Part shown: piece after piece, positions 33,919-40,531 of the stretch | Layout: each line of letters opens with the position of its first letter | Numbering within the stretch: the first letter of the stretch is position 1 | DNA from: Saprospiraceae bacterium | GTDB taxonomy: Bacteria; Bacteroidota; Bacteroidia; Chitinophagales; Saprospiraceae | NCBI GenBank assembly: GCA_021299835.1 | Contig: JAJTER010000016.1 | Location: forward strand, 1 to 40,531 | Reading direction: 5' to 3' | DNA length: 40,531 bases | Translations under genes and position numbers: made by a program | Notes under the pieces: generated by a model | Seen by the model: only the letters and a program-made list of their open reading frames with translations | Told to the model about the DNA's origin: nothing | Database searches by the model: none

Positions 33919-34842
33919 ATGAAATTATTAACTGTTGGTACTGTGGCATTTGACGATATTGAAACGCCATTTGGTAGAGCGGAAAGGGCTATTGGTGGTG
34001 CTGCAACTTATATATCATTAGCCGCATCATACTTTGCCGAGCAGGTTAGAATCGTTTCTGTAGTGGGTGACGATTTTCCTGAAAGCGTTTTGCAAGACTT
34101 AACAAGTCGCAATATTGATTTGACAGGGCTGGAAGTAAAGAAAGGCGAAAAGTCGTTTTTCTGGGCGGGACGATACCACAATGACATGAACTCCCGGGAT
34201 ACCCTTGAAACGCAACTCAACGTATTAGCCGATTTTAATCCTATTCTTCCTGAAGCATATAAAAGTTCAGAATTTTTAATGTTAGGAAACCTGACGCCAG
34301 ACATTCAATTATCGGTTATTGAACAAATGGTGGGTAAGCCAAAATTAATTGCGTTGGATACCATGAACTTTTGGATGGATATTGCCATGGAAAGTCTCAA
34401 AAAGGTATTAAAAAGAATTGATATGCTAATTATCAATGACGAAGAAGCCAGGCAACTAGCTGGTACTTATTCTTTGGTGACGGCGGCGGCAATCATTCAT
34501 GAAATGGGACCTAAATTTGTTGTGATTAAAAAAGGAGAACACGGCGCCCTTTTATTTGAAGGGGAAAACATATTTTATGCTCCTGCATTACCCTTAGCGG
34601 AGGTTTTTGACCCAACAGGTGCCGGCGATACCTTTGCAGGCGGATTGATGGGGTATTTAGCTATGACCGGAGAGGTTTCTTTTGAAAATTTAAAAAGAGC
34701 TATTATTTACGGTTCAGCAATGGCTTCATTTTGCGTTGAAAAGTTTAGTACAGAAAGACTGCTGAACCTTTCTAAAGTTGAAATTGACGCGCGGATAGAT
34801 AAATTTGTTAAACTGGTTAATTTTGATTCTATTCCAGTATAA
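33919..34842 (+). CDS. PfkB-family carbohydrate/nucleoside kinase
   Basis: A 307-residue ribokinase-fold kinase. The N-terminal MKLLTVGTVAFDDIETPFG with the GGAATYISLAASYF di-glycine hinge fits the family, and the C-terminal signature FDPTGAGDTFAGGLMGYLA (near residues 229-247) contains the anion-hole GAGD with the catalytic aspartate. In between, LIINDEEARQLAG and VVIKKGEHGALLF are usual PfkB strands. The substrate cannot be told; adenosine, fructose and ribose kinases share these motifs. It starts 104 bases after the tRNA 5' end and divergently from it. Confidence 0.9.
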   Translation: MKLLTVGTVAFDDIETPFGRAERAIGGAATYISLAASYFAEQVRIVSVVGDDFPESVLQDLTSRNIDLTGLEVKKGEKSFFWAGRYHNDMNSRDTLETQLNVLADFNPILPEAYKSSEFLMLGNLTPDIQLSVIEQMVGKPKLIALDTMNFWMDIAMESLKKVLKRIDMLIINDEEARQLAGTYSLVTAAAIIHEMGPKFVVIKKGEHGALLFEGENIFYAPALPLAEVFDPTGAGDTFAGGLMGYLAMTGEVSFENLKRAIIYGSAMASFCVEKFSTERLLNLSKVEIDARIDKFVKLVNFDSIPV

Positions 34843-34843
34843 A

Positions 34844-35884
34844 TTACTCCTGATTGGCTAACTGTCCGCATGCGGCATCAATATCTTTTCCCCTGCTACG
34901 GCGGACAGTTACCATTATTCCTTTTTCCCGGACAGTCTTTGCAAAAATATCTATCTTATTTCCGCTGGCTTTTTCAAATGGGGCATCGGGGATAGGATTG
35001 TATTCAATAATATTTATTCTTACTGGAAAATTCCGGCATAGTTTAACCAGGTTTAAAGCATCGGCAACAGAATCATTAAATCCCTGGAAAGCAATATATT
35101 CATAGCTAATTCTATTTCCTGTTTTTTCATAATAATAGGAAATAGCTTCTAAGATAGCCTTTAAGTTGTTTGATTCATTAATGGGCATTATCTGATTTCT
35201 TTTTTCGTCATCAGCTGCATGAAGAGAAAGCGCTAAATTAGTTTTTGTCCCATCATCGGCTAATTGCCGGATCATTTTCCCAATGCCAGCTGTACTGATA
35301 GTAATTCGTCGGGCTGCCATGTTCCAGCCTGTCGGTGATGTTAGCTTTTCAATACTGTCCATAACAGGTTTATAAGCTAAGAGCGGTTCGCCCATGCCCA
35401 TATAGACAACGTTTGTCAGTTTTTTATTAAAATGCTCGAGGCATAAGTTATTTATAGCATTGACCTGACTTACAATTTCTCCTGCGGTCAGATTTCTTTC
35501 TCTTTTCATTTTTCCCGTTGCACAAAAACTGCAAGTCAAGCTGCAACCAACCTGGCTGGACACGCAGACGGTAAATCGGTTTTCATCCAATACGGGAATA
35601 AGTACGCTCTCTATGTTAAATCCGTCATGTAATCTGAATCTGGCTTTTATTGTACCGTCTTCACTAATTTGTTGTTTGTCCAACGCAATATTTAGAAATA
35701 TAAAATATTCATTTAGTTTTTCCCGAAGAACAATGGGTAGATTCGTCATTTCCTCGAAAGACTGAGCGTTATGTTGCCAAAGCCAGGCATAGATTTGTTT
35801 GGCACGAAAAGATGGCTGTCCCCAGGAGCTTAGTAATTCTGATAAACCGGGTAGAGAAGCCTCTCTAATATCTTGTTGTTTCAT
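34844..35884 (-). CDS. rlmN: 23S rRNA (adenine-2503-C2)/tRNA methyltransferase RlmN
   Basis: A 346-residue radical-SAM enzyme adding a C2 methyl group to A2503 of 23S rRNA and A37 of some tRNAs. The [4Fe-4S] motif is CSLTCSFCATGK near residues 113-124; the GMGEPLLAY segment binds SAM; the methyl-carrying cysteine is in DIDAACGQLANQE near the C-terminus. The N-terminal LLSSWGQPSFRAKQIYAWLW is the usual opening. ATG 35884 is used; the longer in-frame start at 35947 lies inside the aminopeptidase gene. It is 32 bases downstream of that gene and probably co-transcribed. Confidence 0.96.
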   Translation of the reverse strand: MKQQDIREASLPGLSELLSSWGQPSFRAKQIYAWLWQHNAQSFEEMTNLPIVLREKLNEYFIFLNIALDKQQISEDGTIKARFRLHDGFNIESVLIPVLDENRFTVCVSSQVGCSLTCSFCATGKMKRERNLTAGEIVSQVNAINNLCLEHFNKKLTNVVYMGMGEPLLAYKPVMDSIEKLTSPTGWNMAARRITISTAGIGKMIRQLADDGTKTNLALSLHAADDEKRNQIMPINESNNLKAILEAISYYYEKTGNRISYEYIAFQGFNDSVADALNLVKLCRNFPVRINIIEYNPIPDAPFEKASGNKIDIFAKTVREKGIMVTVRRSRGKDIDAACGQLANQE

Positions 35885-35916
35885 AGAAAACGAAATATTG
35901 TAATGATAGGGGGTTT

Positions 35917-37704
35917 TTAAATTGGAGAACACTGTTGTTGCAGCCAAATTTTTTCATCATCAGAAATTAATGGGGATAAACCATTCCAAACCAAACGATG
36001 ATAATTGTTTAACCATTCTTTTTCATCCTGGTTCAATAGAGATGAATCAATAAGTTGAAGAGAAATGGGAAACAGGGTTAAATCCTCAAAAGAAAGAAAG
36101 CCATTTTCAAGATCTTTACAAAGCAAGATGTTTTCAATCCGTATGCCATATTCGCCTTCAATATAAACTCCGGGTTCATTGGTGGTAATCATGCCAGGCT
36201 TTAATGCGGTAGTTCCCCTGCTAGTGGTGGGATTTGTTGCAAAACCCTGTGGACCTTCATGGACGGATAGGAAAAAACCTACACCATGGCCAGTACCATG
36301 AGCATAATTCAAACCTTGCTTCCAAAGGGGTGTCCTCGCTAAAGTATCGAGTTGCATTCCTACGGTACCGGAGGGGAATTGAGCAGAGGCTAAAGCGATA
36401 AATCCCTTAAGCACTAAAGTAAAATGCTTTTTTATTAGTAATGGAGGGTTGTTTCCAATAAAAATGGTTCTGGTAATATCGGTCGTTCCGTCCAGGTATT
36501 GCCCACCAGAATCAACTAAAAGTAACCCACCTTTTTTAATGATAGCTGCCTTTTCGGAATGAGGGTGATAATGTATTATGGCGCCGTTACTTTTATAACC
36601 AACAATGGCATTAAAACTTTCCCCTTTATAATCGGCCTGTTGTGATCTGTAAAAGGCACATTTTTCTGCAAAATCAAATTCAGAGATAGCATGCTCATTT
36701 TCTATTTCACTTTCTAACCATCTAAAGGCACGAATCAGGGCTATCCCATCTTTAAGCATTGCTTTTTGAATGTGCATTATTTCATTTTCCGATTTAACCG
36801 CCTTGAGTTCCATAATCCAATTGGGGTGCATCAAACACCTTTCAGGAGGTATAATCTTGTAAATGGCAGCATTTAACGATTCAGGATGTACGATAAAGGT
36901 GACATTACTCCCTAAATGAGCTATGGAATCCATTAGTGCCTCATAAGGTAAAATAGTAATATTTTCCTTTGATAAGGATTCAAATGTTTTGGGAGATATT
37001 TTTTTTTCGTTGACAAATAAAAAACAAGATTCTTTCCCTAATAATAAATACGCATAGAATAAAGGATTAAACGGAATATCATTGCCCCTTAGATTTAATA
37101 TCCAGGCAATATCATCTAAAGTGGACAGGACAAGATAATCAGCATCTAATGATGTCATTTTAGCTCTTAATAAACCCATTTTACTCTCCCTGCTAATTGA
37201 CGAAAAATGTATATCATGGTCAAATATCTCTGAAGCAGGTAAAGCAGGTCTGTTTACCCATAGTTTGTCAAAAGGATTATATTGTGGAAGAAGAGTTAAA
37301 TGATGTGTAGAAAAAAGGGCTGTAATATGTTCAAGTTGTTGTATGGAGAAAAGACGGGAATCTAAACCGATTTGCTTACCTGGAGTTAGTTGTTTAACTA
37401 ACCAGGGTAAATGCTCTGGTGCATGCGGTACTTTTTGCTTGTGAAGCGTTATACCTGAGCCGGATAATTCAATGTCGGCTTGTATAAAATATCTGGGGTC
37501 CGTCCAAAGTGCGGCATAATCTGCCAGAACAATCAAAGTACCAGCGGAACCTGTAAAGCCACTTATCCATTCTCTTACGGCCCAATGATCTGCAATATAT
37601 TCACTTTGATGCGGGTCACCGGAAGGTATAATCACCGCATCTATTTTATTTTTTTGCATATCAATCCGTAGAGATTGAATTCGCTTCTTCATAACATCAC
37701 TCAT
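35917..37704 (-). CDS. pepP: Xaa-Pro aminopeptidase (M24B, long form)
   Basis: A 595-residue aminopeptidase P of the long (eukaryotic APP1-like) type, with two creatinase-like N-terminal domains before the catalytic pita-bread domain. Metal ligands are in LLVDSGGQYLDGTTDITRT (first D pair), HGTGHGVGF (H), and the TNEPGVYIEGEYGIRIEN segment (E), all present. It removes N-terminal residues preceding proline, in the cytoplasm (no signal peptide). ATG 37704 is used; Met5 is an alternative. A perfect 12-bp inverted repeat ends two bases before the start codon. Confidence 0.94.
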   Translation of the reverse strand: MSDVMKKRIQSLRIDMQKNKIDAVIIPSGDPHQSEYIADHWAVREWISGFTGSAGTLIVLADYAALWTDPRYFIQADIELSGSGITLHKQKVPHAPEHLPWLVKQLTPGKQIGLDSRLFSIQQLEHITALFSTHHLTLLPQYNPFDKLWVNRPALPASEIFDHDIHFSSISRESKMGLLRAKMTSLDADYLVLSTLDDIAWILNLRGNDIPFNPLFYAYLLLGKESCFLFVNEKKISPKTFESLSKENITILPYEALMDSIAHLGSNVTFIVHPESLNAAIYKIIPPERCLMHPNWIMELKAVKSENEIMHIQKAMLKDGIALIRAFRWLESEIENEHAISEFDFAEKCAFYRSQQADYKGESFNAIVGYKSNGAIIHYHPHSEKAAIIKKGGLLLVDSGGQYLDGTTDITRTIFIGNNPPLLIKKHFTLVLKGFIALASAQFPSGTVGMQLDTLARTPLWKQGLNYAHGTGHGVGFFLSVHEGPQGFATNPTTSRGTTALKPGMITTNEPGVYIEGEYGIRIENILLCKDLENGFLSFEDLTLFPISLQLIDSSLLNQDEKEWLNNYHRLVWNGLSPLISDDEKIWLQQQCSPI

Positions 37705-37706
37705 CC

Positions 37707-37738
37707 TTGATTAATTTTTATTACATAAAATTAATCAA
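37707..37738. repeat. perfect 12-bp inverted repeat abutting the pepP start
   Basis: TTGATTAATTTT (37707-37718) and AAAATTAATCAA (37727-37738) are exact reverse complements with an eight-base spacer. On the - strand the hairpin would end two bases before the pepP ATG and could hide the ribosome-binding region; as DNA it could be an operator. Confidence 0.55.
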
Positions 37739-37774
37739 AAGAACCTAATGTAATGTTTAAAGTAGAGATGTGTT

Positions 37775-37794
37775 TGTGTTCATTTAAGAACACA
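37775..37794. promoter_or_regulatory. candidate operator in the pepP/rpoN divergent region
   Basis: TGTGTTC-ATTTAA-GAACACA is a perfect 7-6-7 inverted repeat. It ends 18 bases upstream of the rpoN -7 box (37813), covering the place of the -33 element, a position suited to repression or activation. Confidence 0.45.
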
Positions 37795-37812
37795 CATATA
37801 ATAAAAAATAGT

Positions 37813-37820
37813 TATATTTG
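37813..37820 (+). promoter_or_regulatory. candidate rpoN promoter, -7 box
   Basis: TATATTTG matches TAnnTTTG exactly and lies 32 bases before the rpoN ATG. No TTG is seen at the standard -33 spacing. Confidence 0.5.
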
Positions 37821-37852
37821 CTTAATAAACAAATAATTCGGAACAACAAGGT

Positions 37853-39382
37853 ATGCGGACAGGGTTAAGTCAGAAGCAAATTCAGATTCAAAAGCTTTCA
37901 CCCCAACAGATTCAACTTATGAAGCTGTTGCAGGTTCCTACTGCATTGCTGGAACAAAGAATTAAGGAGGAGATTGAAGAAAATCCGGCGCTTGAAGAGG
38001 GGGAAAACATAGTAGAAACGGATACACAGGACCAGGACCCTGAAGAATCTGTAGAAAGTGACATAGAAACAGATGACGAGCCTGTCATTGACGACGAAAT
38101 GGAGGTAGTTGACTATATCCAGGAATACCTTGATAATGAAGACGATACGCCGGACTATAAGCTACAGGGAGATGGATATAATCCAGAGGAGGAAGAAAAA
38201 TCCATGCCTGTGGTGCTTGAAAATTCTTTTTACGATTTTTTAGAGCAACAAATAGGCTTGTCCACTTTTTCGAATGAAAAGGAAAGGATTATTGCCAGGC
38301 AGATTATCGGGAGCATCGACGAAGACGGTTATTTGAGAAGAGATACCTTCGCTTTAGTGGACGATTTAATTTTTTCGTTAAATGTCATAGTAACAGAATT
38401 TGAGATTGAAGAAGTATTAAAAAAAGTCCAGAGATTTGACCCACCAGGTATTGGTGCCCGTGATTTACAAGAATGTTTGCTGATACAATTAGCACTGCGT
38501 ATAGAACAAACAGGAAAGGAAAGCCAGACAAAAGACGCGTTGATATTGGCTTATAAAATGGTGGATAAATATTTTGATGCATTTTCAAAAAAGCACTATG
38601 AGAAGTTATTAAGATCCCTCAATATTTCTGAAAAGCAGTTAAAACAAGCGGTTGAAGAAGTATTGAAATTAAATCCCAAGCCATCAAGTGGTTATATTGG
38701 CGACGCCAAATCGAGCAATAATCAATACATTATCCCAGATTTTATCATAACAAACCGCGATGAGGAGCTTGAAGTTGTCTTACATTCAAGGAATGCCCCG
38801 GAATTGAGAATTAGCGATCATTTCAGAGAAATGCTCCGGACTTACGGGGTTGATAAGACAAAGGGATTGAGTGCACAGTCTGATAAAGAAGCCGTTAAGT
38901 TTATACGACAAAAAATTGAATCGGCCCGATGGTTCATAGACGCTATAAGACAACGTCATGAAACCATGTATAGAACGATGTATGCTATTTTGGAATATCA
39001 ATACGAGTTTTTTCTAACGGGTGATCAGAAGAAGTTGAAGCCCATGATATTACAAGATATTTCAACGGCTACCGGACTAGATGTTTCAACGATTTCCAGG
39101 GTAGCCAACAGCAAATATGTCCAAACAGAATTTGGAACCAAACGATTGAAGGAATTTTTCTCTGAATCTATGCAAATGAGTGACGGAGAGGAGGTTTCAA
39201 CTATTGAGGTGAAGAAGATATTAGGGGAATTGATCGCTGGAGAAGACAAGAAACTTCCCTTGTCCGATGATAAACTGACGCAAATATTAGGAGAAAAGGG
39301 TTATCCAATTGCTCGCAGGACGGTAGCAAAATATAGGGATCAATTAAATATAGCCAAGGCATCATTAAGGAAGGAACTTTAA
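37853..39382 (+). CDS. rpoN: RNA polymerase sigma-54 factor
   Basis: A 509-residue RpoN. Region I is the glutamine-rich N-terminus (LSQKQIQIQKLSPQQIQLMK), region II is strongly acidic (about 50-115: TDTQDQDPEESVESDIETDD), and the core-binding region follows (FDPPGIGARDLQECLLIQLA). The DNA-binding domain ends with the RpoN box ARRTVAKYRDQLNIAKA, and the HTH reads DISTATGLDVSTISRVANSK. It directs transcription from -24/-12 promoters with an AAA activator; no activator gene is in the window. The stop overlaps the opposing aminotransferase stop by four bases. Confidence 0.97.
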   Translation: MRTGLSQKQIQIQKLSPQQIQLMKLLQVPTALLEQRIKEEIEENPALEEGENIVETDTQDQDPEESVESDIETDDEPVIDDEMEVVDYIQEYLDNEDDTPDYKLQGDGYNPEEEEKSMPVVLENSFYDFLEQQIGLSTFSNEKERIIARQIIGSIDEDGYLRRDTFALVDDLIFSLNVIVTEFEIEEVLKKVQRFDPPGIGARDLQECLLIQLALRIEQTGKESQTKDALILAYKMVDKYFDAFSKKHYEKLLRSLNISEKQLKQAVEEVLKLNPKPSSGYIGDAKSSNNQYIIPDFIITNRDEELEVVLHSRNAPELRISDHFREMLRTYGVDKTKGLSAQSDKEAVKFIRQKIESARWFIDAIRQRHETMYRTMYAILEYQYEFFLTGDQKKLKPMILQDISTATGLDVSTISRVANSKYVQTEFGTKRLKEFFSESMQMSDGEEVSTIEVKKILGELIAGEDKKLPLSDDKLTQILGEKGYPIARRTVAKYRDQLNIAKASLRKEL

Positions 39383-40531
39383 GAAACTACTTCATTTAGA
39401 CATTCCATCAAAATAGCGCAAGCCTCGTCAATTTCCTCAAAGGTAATGGTCAAAGGTGGGGCAATCCTTAGGGAGCGATCATTAAACAGAAACCAATCGG
39501 TTATTATTCCCTTCCCAATAGCGAGGTGAATCACTTTTCGAACCAAATCTGCATTATCTAAGTCTAAGGCCATAAGTAGGCCGGCATGTCTGATTTCTTT
39601 AATGAAGGGGTGTTTTAGGATAGAGATAAATCTATCTGATTTTGCCTGAACCAAAGAAATCAGATCACTCTCTATTAAATATTGAAGGGTAGCGAATGCC
39701 GCGGCGGCACTGACCGGATGACCACCGAAAGTAGTTATATGTCCCAGGACTGGATTTTCAGAAAGCCCTGACATTATTTCCTTGGAGGAAATAAAAGCAC
39801 CGATAGGCATGCCACCACCTAAACCTTTGGCTAGTAGGAGAATATCAGGAATAACATCATATTTACTAAAAGCAAAAAGACTTCCCGTTCTACCCATACC
39901 TGTCTGAATTTCGTCAAGAATGAGTAGCGTTCCCGTCGATTTGCAACGATCTGCAACTTGTTTTAAAAAATCTCCATGGGGAAGGCGCACCCCAAATTCA
40001 GCCTGCACTGTTTCAAGAATAACTGCCGCTGTTTTGTTTGTAATACGGTCTAAACAAGAAAGACAATTAAAATCGATATGATTAATGTGAGGAAGCAAAG
40101 GAAAAAAGGCTTCTGTAAAGGTAGTGGGAAACATAAGGGATGCCGCACCTTGAGTACTGCCATGGTACGCAAATTTTGCTGAAATAATTTCTGAACGGCC
40201 CGTATATTTTTTTGCAAGTTTCATGGCTCCTTCTGTTGCTTCAGAGCCGCTATTAACCAAATAAACCGAGGATAAATTTTCAGGTAATAAAGAAGTTAGC
40301 AGGGATACCAGTTTAATCTGCGGACTCAATACAAATTCACCATAAACGAGGGTATGCATGTATAAATCTACCTGATTTTTAATGGCATTAACCACGGCGG
40401 GGTGTCTGTGGCCTAATACACTAACACTTATTCCAGCAATAACATCCAAATATTTTTTATCATCGATATCATACAGATAAACACCTTCTGAACGGACAAT
40501 TTCCAGGGCTAATGGAGCAGGACTGGTTTGG
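39379..40531 (-). CDS. class III aminotransferase (acetylornithine/ornithine type), N-terminus cut by window edge
   Basis: About 383 residues are visible; the frame is open to the window edge and the true start lies outside. The visible start QTSPAPLALEIVRSEGVYLY is the conserved region before the first PLP motif. PLP binding is through LDEIQTGMGRTGSLFAFSKY and the lysine in LLAKGLGGGMPIGAFISSKE; NSGSEATEGAMKLAKKYTGR is the phosphate-binding segment. It transfers an amino group from an amino acid such as ornithine to an oxo-acid, in the cytoplasm. An internal ATG at 40449 is not the real start. Substrate is not determinable. Confidence 0.9.
   Translation of the reverse strand, partial: QTSPAPLALEIVRSEGVYLYDIDDKKYLDVIAGISVSVLGHRHPAVVNAIKNQVDLYMHTLVYGEFVLSPQIKLVSLLTSLLPENLSSVYLVNSGSEATEGAMKLAKKYTGRSEIISAKFAYHGSTQGAASLMFPTTFTEAFFPLLPHINHIDFNCLSCLDRITNKTAAVILETVQAEFGVRLPHGDFLKQVADRCKSTGTLLILDEIQTGMGRTGSLFAFSKYDVIPDILLLAKGLGGGMPIGAFISSKEIMSGLSENPVLGHITTFGGHPVSAAAAFATLQYLIESDLISLVQAKSDRFISILKHPFIKEIRHAGLLMALDLDNADLVRKVIHLAIGKGIITDWFLFNDRSLRIAPPLTITFEEIDEACAILMECLNEVVS

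Noticed and set aside
1-40531. CRISPR array, prophage or restriction/defence island
   Set aside because: No regularly spaced repeats, phage structural genes, or recognisable defence genes were seen anywhere in the window.

Overview
The window is AT-rich bacterial chromosome from a member of the Bacteroidota. The evidence is a PorQ-type protein of the type IX secretion system, Bacteroidota-style promoters (-7 box TAnnTTTG), divergent birA and rsfS-ftsH, weak Shine-Dalgarno signals, many Sec signal peptides ending in a Q mature residue, and overall protein character. The family is uncertain; a Saprospiria or Chitinophagia type is my guess. No phage, CRISPR array or intact insertion sequence is visible.

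Layout. 1-2470 (-): a truncated M1-type peptidase and a DAACS symporter. 2550-11084: a surface-polysaccharide region with two GT2 genes on the + strand, then on the - strand a GT2, a GT25, a GT4, a DoxX-like membrane protein, an O-antigen polymerase/ligase-like protein and a second GT4. 11730-16462 (-): the threonine operon thrA-thrB-thrC. 16948-17658 (-): a methyltransferase fold with a signal peptide. 18197-27732 (-): a tightly spaced eight-gene run, birA-cinA-E2 acyltransferase-TPR/PD40 protein-sorbosone-type dehydrogenase-ugd-MORN lipoprotein-porQ. 27803-30300 (+): rsfS and ftsH. 30304-31194 (-): an EamA transporter. 31248-32037 (+): a peroxiredoxin and clpS, followed by two strong terminators. 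32266-33705 (+): a transmembrane protein with an extracytoplasmic propeller-like region and a cytoplasmic winged-helix-like end. 33742-33815 (-): tRNA-Asn. 33919-34842 (+): a PfkB kinase. 34844-37704 (-): rlmN and an Xaa-Pro aminopeptidase. 37853-39382 (+): rpoN. 39379-40531 (-): a truncated class III aminotransferase.

Functionally the window mixes housekeeping (threonine synthesis, proteolysis, translation, sigma-54) with envelope biology (polysaccharide assembly, UDP-glucuronate supply, type IX secretion). The most striking non-gene signal is a perfect 16-bp palindrome, TGTTCCACGTGGAACA, inside thrC. It matches the ParB-binding centromere site parS and suggests an origin-proximal location. 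The most interesting uncharacterised protein is the membrane-bound propeller/winged-helix candidate regulator at 32266. Other oddities are a DAACS transporter lacking two Na+-site aspartates, TTG starts on both members of the birA/rsfS pair, a 59-bp tail-to-tail overlap of two glycosyltransferase genes, and perfect inverted repeats around the pepP/rpoN intergenic region.
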